64,000 nucleotides of DNA from Bombella saccharophila. Its GTDB lineage: Bacteria > Pseudomonadota > Alphaproteobacteria > Acetobacterales > Acetobacteraceae. Shown piece by piece: positions 1-9,100 of this stretch. The position numbers and the translations under genes are program-made. The stretch's first letter is position 1. The number at the start of each line of letters is the position of its first letter. Under the pieces are notes generated by a model that ran no database searches, was not told the origin of the DNA, and worked only from the letters and a program-made list of their open reading frames with translations. The stretch is from contig NZ_JANIDW010000001.1 in the NCBI RefSeq assembly GCF_026385475.1, positions 372,001 through 436,000 on the forward strand, in the 5' to 3' direction.

Positions 1-774
1 GGTGGGCAGGTTGTCTCTGAGGAAGTTGGCATCAAGCTGGAATCTGTAACGCTGGATATGCTTGGCACAGCCAAGAAGGTGCATATCGATAAAGAGAACA
101 CCACCATCGTTGAGGGTGCTGGTGCGGCAGAGGCTATCAAGGGCCGTTGTGCACAAATCCGCTCTCAGATTGAGGCCACAACCTCCGATTATGACCGCGA
201 GAAGCTGCAAGAGCGTTTGGCTAAGCTTGCTGGTGGCGTTGCTGTCATCCGCGTTGGTGGTAGCACCGAGGTTGAGGTGAAGGAGCGTAAAGACCGCGTG
301 GATGACGCCCTGCACGCAACCCGCGCTGCGGTTGAGGAAGGCATCGTCCCCGGTGGTGGTACGGCTCTGGCCCGTGCAAGCTTGCTGTTTGATGATCTCT
401 CCTTCGAGAATGACGATCAGCGCGCTGGTGCCCATATTGTGCGCAAGGCTCTTCAAGCTCCGCTGCGTCAGATTGCCCATAATGCGGGTGAAGATGGTGC
501 CGTGATTGCTGGTAAGGTGCTGGAGCTGAGCAACTATAACGAGGGCTTTGATGCTCAGAAGGGTGAGTATAAGGACCTCGTAGCGGCTGGTATTATCGAC
601 CCGACAAAGGTTGTGCGTACGGCTCTGCAAGATGCAGCCTCCGTTGCTGGCCTGCTCATCACCACCGAGGCTATGGTTGCCGAGCGTCCGGAGAAGAAGT
701 CCGATGATGCTGCTGGTGCCGGTATGGGTGGCATGGGCGGAATGGGTGGCATGGGGGGTATGGGCGGCTTCTAA
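1..774 (+). CDS. groEL: Chaperonin GroEL, C-terminal part (5' end outside window)
   Basis: The reading frame is open from base 1, so the gene is cut by the window edge; 257 residues remain of about 545. GroEL is the 60-kDa subunit of the double-ring ATP-dependent protein-folding chamber and works with GroES in the cytoplasm. The remaining part covers the end of the apical domain, the intermediate domain and the C-terminal equatorial domain, including the family stretch [12 protein letters not shown] and a GGM-repeat tail ([10 protein letters not shown], ending GF) that lines the cavity floor. groES should lie upstream, outside the window. Three hairpins follow the stop codon, the last with a T-run. 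The identification is certain. Confidence 0.98.
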   Translation, partial: GGQVVSEEVGIKLESVTLDMLGTAKKVHIDKENTTIVEGAGAAEAIKGRCAQIRSQIEATTSDYDREKLQERLAKLAGGVAVIRVGGSTEVEVKERKDRVDDALHATRAAVEEGIVPGGGTALARASLLFDDLSFENDDQRAGAHIVRKALQAPLRQIAHNAGEDGAVIAGKVLELSNYNEGFDAQKGEYKDLVAAGIIDPTKVVRTALQDAASVAGLLITTEAMVAERPEKKSDDAAGAGMGGMGGMGGMGGMGGF

Positions 775-790
775 TCGCTCATTCTTCCCC

Positions 791-832
791 ATCCCGGTCA
801 TGTGGCCGGGATGGCCACCTGTCACGACAGGT
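791..832 (+). other. Two hairpins directly after groEL
   Basis: There are two perfect short inverted repeats in tandem: ATCCCGG/CCGGGAT with an 8-nt loop (791-812) and ACCTGT/ACAGGT with a 4-nt loop (817-832). Neither is followed by a T-run. They stand in front of the true terminator-like hairpin at 839-873 and may protect the 3' end of the groEL mRNA. The role is inferred. Confidence 0.45.
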
Positions 833-838
833 CAAAAG

Positions 839-873
839 AAAAGCCCTGTTCCTTGCCGGAGCGGGGCTTTTTT
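839..873 (+). terminator. Rho-independent terminator of groEL, probably bidirectional
   Basis: The stem AAAGCCC/GGGCTTT (840-846 with 864-870) is followed by a run of six T on the plus strand. Read on the minus strand it is followed by TTTTCTTTT, so it can also end the convergent helicase transcript, whose stop codon is at 893-895. Confidence 0.85.
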
Positions 874-892
874 CATGCGTTGTTTTTGTGCG

Positions 893-3871
893 TTATGGGT
901 TAAGAAACCCATTAATATCCTCCAACGCTTCAGCAAGAGGGAGCCTTTGGATGGGCACTCCCTCGGGGAAGGCGGAGAGTAAGCGGGAGGGCATGCGGCG
1001 GTCTAAAATAATGAACACGCCGCGGTCATCCGCACGGCGAATAAGCCGCCCAAAGGCTTGTTGTAGGCGCATCCGGGTGATGAGGTCGTCATAATCACCC
1101 GGCCTGCCGCCGGAGAGATGGCGGCGGCGTTCACGGTGGAGGATATCGGGCCGTGGCCAAGGGGTGCGCTCTAACACGACCATACGCAGGGCCTCACCGG
1201 GGACATCCACGCCATCGCGCATCGCATCTGTGCCGAGTAAGCAGCTATTGGTCTCGGTGCGGAAAACATCCACCAAGGTGGCGTTATTCATCGCATCAAT
1301 ATGCTGGGCATAGAGGGGGATGTGTTTCATCCCCAAAGGTTCATGAATACGGCGATGAACCTCTTTAAGCCGATTAATGGCGGTAAATAACCCTAACGCG
1401 CCGCCATGAGCAACTTCAAAAAGGGCTTGGAAGGCTTGCGCCTGCGCGGCAGGGCCTTTGGCGAGGTCGGTAATGATGTAAGCGCGGGTTTGATGGGCGT
1501 AATCAAAGGGACTCATTAAAGAAGCCCGCATAGGCGGCTTGAGGAAATGCGTCGTCCCTAGCCGCCTTTCAGCGCGTTCCCAGCCGTCTTTTTCATCATC
1601 ATCAGCTTTGCGGTCCCGCAATGTTGCAGAGGTAATAAGCAGCCCGTGGGTGGTGCTTTGCAGTGTGCTGGCAAAGGGGATGGTAGGGTCTAACCAATGG
1701 CGGTTGAGGGCAATGTCATGCCCCTCTTGCCCAAAGCGTGCCGTGGGTAAGGGTTCGCGATGGATGAAGTCCACAAAGGTGGGGAGTGTTGGGCTGAGGG
1801 GAGAGCTTGCAAGGATAGAGCGCAACATACTAATCCACCCCTGCAAACGGGAGAGGGCACGGCGGTAGAGGCTGCGTATTGCGCCTTCCACCCGTTGTTG
1901 AAAAGCGGTGTCGAGCTCCTCTTGGTCTTCCAACGCCTCGCGAAGAATACGCAGGATGTCATCAAGTGGGGTGACAATCGCTTGCAGAGCGGTAAGGAGG
2001 GCCTCGGTTTGGTCTTTCAGAGTCGGGGGAATGGGGTGGAGGTCACATTCTTGCCGTGCATAGGCTCCATGCTCGCCTCGTGTTTGTAGGCTGATTTCTG
2101 CCAAGCGGGCATCAAGATGGGTATCAAGAGATTGGAGAAAAGCCTCTGCTGGTTGTTGTGCTGCGGCATCATCTAGGTTGGCTTCATGCTCGGCTTCCAT
2201 AATAGGAGCATTGAGGCGGTTTTGCCGTGCCTCATGGAGCCGGTCGCTCCAACCGGGGCGGGGTAAGCCTTGCTGCGTGGCATAGACCAGTTTTTGGAAG
2301 GGGTCTTTTAGGGCAGGGAGAGCCTCTATGAGGTCCTCCATCCGGCGTAATAAGCCGCGTGCGCGAGAGCGGCTCCCTTCCGCACCGAGAATCCAACGCC
2401 GTAGCTCTGCGGTTTCTAACCCGGAGAAGGTGAGGGAGAAGGCACTATCGGCGGCATCGGGGATGTGATGGCCTTCATCAAATACATAACGGGAGGGGAT
2501 GCCGTTTTCATCGGGCAAATTGCCGGGGGCAAGCTCTTGGGGGAGGAGGGCATTCCATGCCGCTTGGGAGAGGACGAGCGCATGATTAGCGATGACGAAT
2601 TGGGCATGATGGGCGCGGCGTATGCCATGCTCAATAAAGCAGCTTTGATAATGTGGGCAGGCCGAATGGATGCACTCACCGCGCCGGTCTGCCAGCATAT
2701 TTAATAAACCACGTTGAAACAGCTCCCCAAACCAGCCGGGGAGGTCGCCACCCATGAGGTCACCATCCTGCGTATGCTCAGCCCAAAGGGCGAGAAAGAT
2801 AAGTGGGATAAGGCCATGTTGCTCATGCGGGGGGCGGTTAAGCCACGCATTTGTGAGGTCTTCCAAGTTTAAAAGGCAAAGATAATTCTCACGTCCTTTA
2901 CGGATGACGGCTTGCTCCCGCCGCTCTATTGGGTCGGGATAGAGGCGGGTGAGTTCTTGCTCAATTTGGCGTTGTAGATGGCGTGTGTAGGTGCTGACCC
3001 ATACCGCCCCATCGTTCTTTTCCGCCCATAAGCTGGCTGGGGCGATATAGCCCATCGTTTTGCCTGTGCCTGTTCCAGCCTCGGCCAACATGATGTTGGG
3101 GGCGTTGGCAATATCGCGTGGGGCAAAAGCATAGCTGGCAGCGGAGGCAAAATCCGCTTGGCCGGGCCGTGGCTCTGCCGTGTGACCGAGCAAGGTGGCG
3201 AGGCGTTTGCGGGCCTCTTGCGGGTCCACCGGTTGGCTAGCGGCTTGGGGGCGAGGCGCGCGCTCCTCCCATTGGGGGAGACGTTTCCATATTTTCAGCG
3301 CATCAATCTCTTGCGCGCGGTTGGGGGGTGTTGTGTCAGGCGATGGCGGAAGGGCCTGTGTGACGATGTCATGCCAGCTCCACCCTGCTTGCTTTAGGGA
3401 GGGAAGAAGGAGGCGAATTGTGGCAAGGTGATGAGGTGGACGCGAGGGGAGGTCATCAAGCAGCTTCTGCGCGATTTCATAAAGGCTATCAGCTTGGAGG
3501 GGCTGTGTATCCTCGGGGGCGATGAGGCCAAGCTCTAAGGCGAGGCCACGGGCGGTAGGGGTAACATTACGCGCAGGATGAATGAGAAGGAAAAGCTCCA
3601 GCAGGTCTAACCACGGGGCTGGTGGGGGTTCTGGCGGGAGGTCCAACAGGCGTAGCGTGGCCGGGCCGTGGATGAGCAAAGGCGGGGGAAGCTGGCGTAA
3701 TGTGCTGCGCAGCTCCTCTAACGGTAAGTCCAGCATTTCCCCATCAGGTGTGATGAGGGAGGATAAGCCATGGCGGGCAATGAGAGCCGGGGCATCAAAA
3801 AAGGAGTGAAAAAGGCTGGGCATTGCTGCTACCATACACGCGAATGGTCTTTTCTGCGAGAGAGAAGACAT
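893..3871 (-). CDS. DinG/XPD-family ATP-dependent DNA helicase with Fe-S cluster motif
   Basis: This is a 992-residue superfamily 2 helicase of the DinG/YoaA (XPD-like) group, 5'-3' helicases that resolve R-loops, D-loops or forked DNA. Visible motifs: Walker A AEAGTGTGKT (264-273), DEGHH box (465-469), and between them Cys332, Cys400, Cys405 and Cys411 in the spacing expected for the family's 4Fe-4S cluster. The C-terminal helicase half holds the ITSATL motif and a QAFGRLIRR motif VI. About 250 residues precede Walker A, an N-terminal extension of unknown role. The ATG at 3871 has a strong upstream GAGGGAGG; ATGs at 3835 and 3823 are alternatives. It is divergent from lysK with 60 bp between starts. 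The exact substrate cannot be read from sequence. Confidence 0.9.
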   Translation of the reverse strand: MSSLSQKRPFACMVAAMPSLFHSFFDAPALIARHGLSSLITPDGEMLDLPLEELRSTLRQLPPPLLIHGPATLRLLDLPPEPPPAPWLDLLELFLLIHPARNVTPTARGLALELGLIAPEDTQPLQADSLYEIAQKLLDDLPSRPPHHLATIRLLLPSLKQAGWSWHDIVTQALPPSPDTTPPNRAQEIDALKIWKRLPQWEERAPRPQAASQPVDPQEARKRLATLLGHTAEPRPGQADFASAASYAFAPRDIANAPNIMLAEAGTGTGKTMGYIAPASLWAEKNDGAVWVSTYTRHLQRQIEQELTRLYPDPIERREQAVIRKGRENYLCLLNLEDLTNAWLNRPPHEQHGLIPLIFLALWAEHTQDGDLMGGDLPGWFGELFQRGLLNMLADRRGECIHSACPHYQSCFIEHGIRRAHHAQFVIANHALVLSQAAWNALLPQELAPGNLPDENGIPSRYVFDEGHHIPDAADSAFSLTFSGLETAELRRWILGAEGSRSRARGLLRRMEDLIEALPALKDPFQKLVYATQQGLPRPGWSDRLHEARQNRLNAPIMEAEHEANLDDAAAQQPAEAFLQSLDTHLDARLAEISLQTRGEHGAYARQECDLHPIPPTLKDQTEALLTALQAIVTPLDDILRILREALEDQEELDTAFQQRVEGAIRSLYRRALSRLQGWISMLRSILASSPLSPTLPTFVDFIHREPLPTARFGQEGHDIALNRHWLDPTIPFASTLQSTTHGLLITSATLRDRKADDDEKDGWERAERRLGTTHFLKPPMRASLMSPFDYAHQTRAYIITDLAKGPAAQAQAFQALFEVAHGGALGLFTAINRLKEVHRRIHEPLGMKHIPLYAQHIDAMNNATLVDVFRTETNSCLLGTDAMRDGVDVPGEALRMVVLERTPWPRPDILHRERRRHLSGGRPGDYDDLITRMRLQQAFGRLIRRADDRGVFIILDRRMPSRLLSAFPEGVPIQRLPLAEALEDINGFLNP

Positions 3872-3892
3872 GCCTCCCTCGCATTAGGATAC

Positions 3893-3921
3893 TTGACCCG
3901 TAGAGTGTGGCTTCATAATTA
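3893..3921 (+). promoter_or_regulatory. Probable sigma70 promoter of lysK
   Basis: TTGACC at 3893-3898 matches the -35 consensus at 5 of 6 positions. A 17-bp spacer leads to TAATTA at 3916-3921; an overlapping CATAAT at 3914-3919 is a better -10 but has only a 15-bp spacer. Either choice puts the transcript start within about 3-8 bases of the lysK ATG at 3932, so the message would be almost leaderless. Confidence 0.45.
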
Positions 3922-3931
3922 CCGTGGGATT

Positions 3932-5548
3932 ATGACAAAACATTCACCGTCTTCTCAGACTGATTCGTCCCTTCCCAAGCTCTGGCCGTTTGAGGAAGCC
4001 CGCAAGCTCGCCGCCCGAGTGGCAGAGAGGGACCCTAGCAAACCGGTCTTGATGGAGACAGGTTATGGCCCCTCTGGTCTGCCGCATATTGGCACATTTG
4101 GCGAGGTAGCGCGGACAACATGGGTTCGTCAGGCATTTGAGGAGCTTACAGGCCGTAAGACCCGGCTCTTGGCGTTCTCTGATGATATGGATGCTTTGCG
4201 TAAAGTGCCGGGCAATGTGCCACAACAAGAGATGTTGGCAGAGCATCTCGGCTTGCCCCTCTCACGTATTCCTGATCCTTTTGGTACGCATGAAAGCTTT
4301 GCGGCCCATAATAATGCTCGCCTGCGTCAGTTTTTAGATGCCTTTGGCTTTGATTACGAATTCGCCTCAGCCACTGATTATTACACCTCCGGCATTTTCG
4401 ATGCGGCTTTGAAGCGTGTTCTGGAGGAGCATGATCGCATTATTGAGGTCATCGCCCCTACATTGGGGAAGGAACGCCGCGCGACTTATTCCCCCGTGCT
4501 GCCCATCCATCCAGAGACGGGCCGTGTCATGCAGGTGCCCATCATCAGTGTGAATCCTGATGCTGGTACAGTGGCTTGGAAGGATGAGGACGGCAAGAGC
4601 TTTGAGACCTCTGTGTATGGCGGCCAGGCCAAAATGCAATGGAAGGCGGATTGGGCCATGCGCTGGTACGCCTTAGGGGTCGATTACGAGATGTCCGGTA
4701 AGGACCTCATCGATAGTGTGAAGCTTTCATCCAAAATCTGCCGTATTTTGGGAAAAGAGCCGCCGCTAAATCTGACCTATGAGCTGTTCCTTGATGCTCA
4801 TGGGCAGAAGATTAGTAAGTCCAAAGGTAATGGCCTCTCGGTAGAGGAGTGGCTGCGCTATGGCCCGGCGGAAAGTTTGGCGCATTATATGTTCCAACAA
4901 CCTACGCGGGCGAAGCGGCTTTACACCGATATGATTCCGCGTGCTACGGATGAATATTTGGCTCTTGTGCAAAAGGGCGAGCAGCAAACAGCGGAGGAGT
5001 TCCGCTCTAATCCGGTTTGGTTTGTGCATGATGGGACGTTACGCCCGCAAGATACCAGCCCGGTTTCCTTCACAGCTCTGTTGAATCTGGCTAGTGTGGC
5101 GAATGCGCGGGAGGTGGAGACGTTATGGAAGTTCCTGCGCCGTTATGATGCGTCTCTCTCGCCAGAGACACATCCTTATGTGGCGCGGTTGGTGCAACAT
5201 GCGTTGGATTATTTTAATGAACGCGTCCGCCCGACAAAGGTCTTCCGTGCCCCAATGGAGACAGAGCGCAAAGCGTTGGAGGATCTTGCCGCCACGCTAA
5301 AGACTGTACCCGAGACGGCCAGCCCGGATGATGTGCAAAATGTCGTCTTTGAAGTGGGTAAGCGGTATTTTGCCAAGCCAGAGCTGCGGTCATGGTTCGG
5401 TTGTTTATATGAGGTCCTACTGGGCCAGAAGGAAGGGCCGCGCTTTGGCATTTTTGCAGCACTCTTTGGGCTGAAAGAAACCATTGCTTTGATTGATGAA
5501 GCTCTAGCGCGCCCTGTAGATGCCCATGCTGGAGAGGCTGAAGGCTAA
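3932..5548 (+). CDS. lysK: Lysyl-tRNA synthetase, class I
   Basis: This 538-residue enzyme charges tRNA-Lys with lysine in the cytoplasm. It is the class I form (LysK), found in archaea and in alphaproteobacteria among other bacteria, not the common class II LysS. Signature motifs are visible: GPSGLPHIGTFGE, containing the HIGH-type motif, near residue 40, and ISKSKGNG, the KMSKS-type motif, about two thirds of the way along. The frame is open further upstream, but homology to the LysK N-terminus (KLWPFEEARKLA) and the promoter position support the ATG at 3932. There is no clear Shine-Dalgarno sequence. The next gene starts one or two bases after the stop or overlaps it, so they are probably co-transcribed. 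No class II lysS is in the window. Confidence 0.95.
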   Translation: MTKHSPSSQTDSSLPKLWPFEEARKLAARVAERDPSKPVLMETGYGPSGLPHIGTFGEVARTTWVRQAFEELTGRKTRLLAFSDDMDALRKVPGNVPQQEMLAEHLGLPLSRIPDPFGTHESFAAHNNARLRQFLDAFGFDYEFASATDYYTSGIFDAALKRVLEEHDRIIEVIAPTLGKERRATYSPVLPIHPETGRVMQVPIISVNPDAGTVAWKDEDGKSFETSVYGGQAKMQWKADWAMRWYALGVDYEMSGKDLIDSVKLSSKICRILGKEPPLNLTYELFLDAHGQKISKSKGNGLSVEEWLRYGPAESLAHYMFQQPTRAKRLYTDMIPRATDEYLALVQKGEQQTAEEFRSNPVWFVHDGTLRPQDTSPVSFTALLNLASVANAREVETLWKFLRRYDASLSPETHPYVARLVQHALDYFNERVRPTKVFRAPMETERKALEDLAATLKTVPETASPDDVQNVVFEVGKRYFAKPELRSWFGCLYEVLLGQKEGPRFGIFAALFGLKETIALIDEALARPVDAHAGEAEG

Positions 5549-5549
5549 G

Positions 5550-7595
5550 ATGGCCGAGCATGCCGGTACGCCGCAGGAGGAGCCTGCCCAAACGCCATGC
5601 TCTGTAAAGGGTAAATGGTTAAGGCGGTTGCTTACTCGGCTGCCTGCATTGGTCGGGTTGGTGCTGTTGGTTGCTGCCATTATTGTGATGTGGCGTGAGG
5701 TGCGGCATCTTTCCTTCCCCCAAATTATTGGGGGATTACGGGCTATCCCCGCTCTTAGTTTGTGGGAGGGGGCGGGGGCTACGCTGCTCTCTTATGGGAT
5801 TTTATCGTTTTACGATGGTCTTGCATGTCGCCATGTGGGGGCGGGTGTCTCATGGGGGCGTTCGGCCTTTGTGGCGTTTTGCTCCTATGTGTTGTCTCAT
5901 AATCTAGGCTGCGCTGCGATATCAGGCACGGCGGTGCGCTATAGGCTGTATCGCAATTGGGGCGTATCGGGGCGAAAGATTGCCTCCATCGTTGCGTTTT
6001 GTTCAATTACATATTGGCTGGGGATGATTGGCTTAGTTGGGGTTATTTTGCTCACTCAGCCGGGCATTATCCCTTATATTCGCACGATGCCGCTTTGGGT
6101 GCCTAAGCTTGCCGGGGGTGGTTGCTTTGCTGTTTTGCTGGCTTATGTGCTCATCCCATGCTGGAAGCGTGAGATAACGCTTTATAAATGGACTTTGCCG
6201 CTCCCTACATGGCGTATCGGGCTGGGGCAGATTCTTGCGAGTATGGCCGATATGTCCGCCACGGCTTTGATCGCCTGGTGCGTGATGGGTCCTTTGCCTG
6301 CGGGATGTAACCTAACCTTTGGCGGGTTCCTCGCGATTTATATCGGGGCTTATACAGCGGGGCTTTTGGCCAATGTTCCCGGGGGCCTCGGTGTGTTTGA
6401 TAGCACCATGATGCTGGCTCTCTCCCCGTGGTTTTCCATCCCCCATATTATGAGCGGCATCCTCGTTTTTCGCCTATTTTACTACATTATCCCCTTACTT
6501 GTGGCTGGGCTGATGTTCGCAGGGCATGAGTTAATGGTACGCGGGGCTCCCTTCCTAGCGCGCTTTGGGCGTGTTGTTGAGGCAAGCCAAGCGTTGCGTA
6601 CGTCGGAGGGGGACTTCTCTACCATCGTGGCAACGGGCAGTCAGGCTGTATTAGGCGTAGCATTGGTGCTGTATGGGCTGCTTACGCCTCTCCCTGCGTT
6701 TCGTTCCTCTCTAGAAGGCGGGCTCATGCAAGGTGCGGCCTTTCTTCTGGTAGTTGCTGGGGTGGTGTTGATCGCCCTCTCCACAGGGCTTTCGCGCCGG
6801 GTTGCACTGGCATGGCGGCTCTCGGTGATTGTGTTGAGCGGCACGGTAGGGGTGTTAATGCTACGGCAAGCCCATTGGGCCGTGTTTGCTGTGGTGATGG
6901 CTGTGTTAGTAACGTTAATCCCGTTTCGGAACGCTTATTACCGGCAGGCTTATTGGCGGGTAGAGCCATGTTCTCCCTTTATTCTTGCCCCTTTATCCTT
7001 ATGGCTTTGTGGTTTGGCAGGGGTGAGGTGGATTGCACGCCAACATCATTTAGGGCCGATTTGGTGGCGGGCGATGGTTTATGATGCCCATACAGCCATA
7101 GGCCGCTGGGTTTTGGGTGGCTCGGCTTTATGTTGTTTATTAGGGTTCGGCCTAGCTCTCCGGCGGGCACGTTTGCATGTGCAACCATGGACTTTGACGA
7201 TGAGGATTCGTTATGCCTGTTTGCAAGATGCACGTGCGGCTTTGTCTGTCCCTTTGGCGCGTGGGTTATCGCCAGATGGCATTATATTTGATGCAATGGG
7301 TAAAGCTGCGTGTGCGATGACTCAATTGCAGCTTTTCTTATTGTCAGAGCCTATTTTGTTATGTCTGGGAGGCGCTGTGGGGGCCTCTAAACAACGGGCT
7401 GGGGCGATTTGGCGATTACGCGATTATGCGGTGCAAGAAGGGTGTCGTTTGGCGATTCTTCAACATGGTGCAAGGCAGGCAGATATTTACCGCTCTATTG
7501 GCTTAGAGGCGTTCTCCCTGGAGGGGGAAGAAGGCTGGTTTCTCCTTTGCCATGTAGAAGATTATCTAGCCTTACGAAAAGTCATAGGGTTTTAA
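5550..7595 (+). CDS. MprF-like membrane protein with truncated synthase domain
   Basis: This is a 681-residue polytopic membrane protein related to MprF, the bifunctional enzyme that transfers lysine from Lys-tRNA to phosphatidylglycerol and flips the product. The N-terminal half (about 25-330) is the flippase domain, with NVPGGLGVFD, the family's conserved loop. More membrane segments run to about residue 550. The C-terminal region (about 560-681) matches only the first half of the synthase domain, including AIWRLRDYAVQEG and YRSIGLEAFSLEGEE. It then stops, lacking roughly 200 residues that hold the second, catalytic GNAT fold in full-length MprF (about 840-880 aa). No remnant lies in other frames downstream. 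The ATG at 5550 has GAAGG five bases upstream; ATGs at 5520 and 5526 would overlap lysK but lack such a site. It may be a flippase only. Confidence 0.8.
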   Translation: MAEHAGTPQEEPAQTPCSVKGKWLRRLLTRLPALVGLVLLVAAIIVMWREVRHLSFPQIIGGLRAIPALSLWEGAGATLLSYGILSFYDGLACRHVGAGVSWGRSAFVAFCSYVLSHNLGCAAISGTAVRYRLYRNWGVSGRKIASIVAFCSITYWLGMIGLVGVILLTQPGIIPYIRTMPLWVPKLAGGGCFAVLLAYVLIPCWKREITLYKWTLPLPTWRIGLGQILASMADMSATALIAWCVMGPLPAGCNLTFGGFLAIYIGAYTAGLLANVPGGLGVFDSTMMLALSPWFSIPHIMSGILVFRLFYYIIPLLVAGLMFAGHELMVRGAPFLARFGRVVEASQALRTSEGDFSTIVATGSQAVLGVALVLYGLLTPLPAFRSSLEGGLMQGAAFLLVVAGVVLIALSTGLSRRVALAWRLSVIVLSGTVGVLMLRQAHWAVFAVVMAVLVTLIPFRNAYYRQAYWRVEPCSPFILAPLSLWLCGLAGVRWIARQHHLGPIWWRAMVYDAHTAIGRWVLGGSALCCLLGFGLALRRARLHVQPWTLTMRIRYACLQDARAALSVPLARGLSPDGIIFDAMGKAACAMTQLQLFLLSEPILLCLGGAVGASKQRAGAIWRLRDYAVQEGCRLAILQHGARQADIYRSIGLEAFSLEGEEGWFLLCHVEDYLALRKVIGF

Positions 7596-7604
7596 ACTCG
7601 CCTC

Positions 7605-8162
7605 CTACACCTCTCCGACGAGCATAGCTGGGATGGCTGGATATTGCTCCAAAAGCTGGAAATGATCCTCTCCTTGAGAGAAGAGATGTTCCATCAAATA
7701 GAGGCGATCAACCATCATAGGTGAGCTACGGAAGAGGTTATGACGCTGCACCCATGTCATAAGGTCGGTCGGGGCGGCGGGGTCGAGCCGTGCAATGGTC
7801 ATTGCGGGGATGAAGGGGCGGCGCGATGGTGCAAAACCAGCGCGTCTTAGTAAGGTTGAGAGCTTCTTTTGGAAGGTAATGAGTGCTTGCTTGGGCGTTA
7901 TCCCAACGCTGAGCGTATCTTCAACGTCCCCTAAATGATGACCGACTTCCTGCAAGGTGATGGAAAAAGGCTCCCAGTGGAGATGGGAGAGCGTGGCATC
8001 TAGCTCTTCCAAAGCATGGCGTGCGGTGATTCGACCCAAAGTGTAGAGAGGAATCATACAATGTGCAGGCGGGAGCCAGCGTACCTCATCCAGGCTGTCA
8101 CGCAGCATGTTAAGTTCGTCTTGCATGGTAGCGGAGAGGGGGAGAGCGAGGAGGAAAGACAT
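7605..8162 (-). CDS. 2H-phosphoesterase-fold protein (ThpR/LigT-like), catalytic motifs lost
   Basis: This 185-residue protein resembles the RNA 2',3'-cyclic phosphodiesterase (ThpR/LigT, '2'-5' RNA ligase') family. The fold is recognisable from WLPPAHCMIPLYTLG (29-43), which aligns with the family's first HxT block, and PFIPAMTIARL (116-126), which aligns with the second. In the family each block carries a catalytic His-x-Thr/Ser. Here the first reads MIP, or at best HCM, and the second AMT, so the second His is Ala and the first Thr is missing. RNA phosphodiesterase activity is therefore unlikely. It is convergent with the MprF-like gene, 9 bp apart, and divergent from the BI-1 gene. Function is unknown; it may bind nucleotide or RNA without cleavage. 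Confidence 0.65.
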   Translation of the reverse strand: MSFLLALPLSATMQDELNMLRDSLDEVRWLPPAHCMIPLYTLGRITARHALEELDATLSHLHWEPFSITLQEVGHHLGDVEDTLSVGITPKQALITFQKKLSTLLRRAGFAPSRRPFIPAMTIARLDPAAPTDLMTWVQRHNLFRSSPMMVDRLYLMEHLFSQGEDHFQLLEQYPAIPAMLVGEV

Positions 8163-8273
8163 AGGGGTAGTGTAGTTTATCTTGACTTTAACAGGAAGGA
8201 CCCCACATCTTGCATAGGTTGGGGATGATGTATCCCTTTAGACTTATAGTTTAATTCCGGAACAGTAGGTATC

Positions 8274-9041
8274 ATGGCTTTCCATTCCGATTTTGGCTCC
8301 TCACGGGGATACTCGGCCGCTGCGGCGTTTGATGCTGGTTTGCGCGCTTATATGGTGCGCGTTTATAACTGGATGGCATTCGCTCTGTTTTTAACAGCCG
8401 TTACGGCTTATGCCGTGGTTCATACCTCTCTGCGGACGTTGTTTTTCCACGTGGTGCAGCGGGGAGACGAGTTTGTATTTGCCCCAACGGGCTTAGGTAT
8501 GGTGGGGGTTTTCGCGCCGCTCGCTTTTGTTCTTGTGCTGTCATTTGGGGTTAATCGTCTCTCTCGCTCAACTGCGCAGATGCTTTTTGTGCTCTATAGT
8601 GTTGCTATGGGCATTAGCATGGCCTCTATATTGATGGCCTATACTGGGGCTTCTGTTGTGCGGACCTTCTTCATTACGGCATCGCTTTATGGTGTGATGT
8701 CCCTATGGGGCTATGTCACGAAGCGCTCTCTAACGGGGATGGGTTCTTTCCTAATGATGGGCCTGATTGGCCTTATTATTGCCTCTCTTGTGGCGCTGTT
8801 TATCCCCTCACAAGGGATGACAACGGTGATCTCCTTCATCGGGGTGCTGATTTTTGTAGGTTTTACGGCTTACGACACCCAGCGTATTAAGCTCTCTTAT
8901 CAGAGTTACGCCTCGGCTTGGCCAGCTGAAGCATTGGAGAAGATGAGCGTGTATGATGCGCTCTCTATGTACCTAAACTTTGTTAATCTTTTTCAGTTTC
9001 TTCTTCAATTTACTGGGACGAGATCAGGTGGTCGTGACTGA
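8274..9041 (+). CDS. Bax inhibitor-1 (BI-1/YccA) family membrane protein
   Basis: This is a 255-residue integral membrane protein with about seven hydrophobic segments, of the UPF0005/BI-1 family (YccA, YbhL, TMBIM). Family features are FTAYDTQRIK before the last segments and SMYLNFVNLFQFLL at the C-terminus. Bacterial members are described as pH-sensitive calcium leak channels or as partners and inhibitors of the FtsH protease; the sequence does not decide which applies here. The ATG is preceded by AGTAGG. The gene appears to be transcribed alone, since a strong terminator follows at 9075-9099. The AYDTQ aspartate is present. Confidence 0.88.
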   Translation: MAFHSDFGSSRGYSAAAAFDAGLRAYMVRVYNWMAFALFLTAVTAYAVVHTSLRTLFFHVVQRGDEFVFAPTGLGMVGVFAPLAFVLVLSFGVNRLSRSTAQMLFVLYSVAMGISMASILMAYTGASVVRTFFITASLYGVMSLWGYVTKRSLTGMGSFLMMGLIGLIIASLVALFIPSQGMTTVISFIGVLIFVGFTAYDTQRIKLSYQSYASAWPAEALEKMSVYDALSMYLNFVNLFQFLLQFTGTRSGGRD

Positions 9042-9074
9042 CTTTAGAAGAGTCGGAACATTGCATAAAATAAG

Positions 9075-9099
9075 AAAGGGGCAGAGCTGCCCCTTTTTT
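9075..9099 (+). terminator. Terminator of the BI-1 family gene
   Basis: AAAGGGGCAG and CTGCCCCTTT pair with a very short loop, followed by a T-run. It is a classical strong rho-independent terminator 34 bp after the stop codon. Confidence 0.9.
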
Positions 9100-9100
9100 G

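Noticed and set aside
720-771. Short tandem repeats at the end of groEL
   Set aside because: They encode the normal GGM tail of GroEL; not a CRISPR or satellite.
7560-7700. Frameshift as an explanation for the short MprF-like protein
   Set aside because: No continuation of the synthase domain is found in any forward frame after 7595; the region codes for the convergent 2H-like gene.
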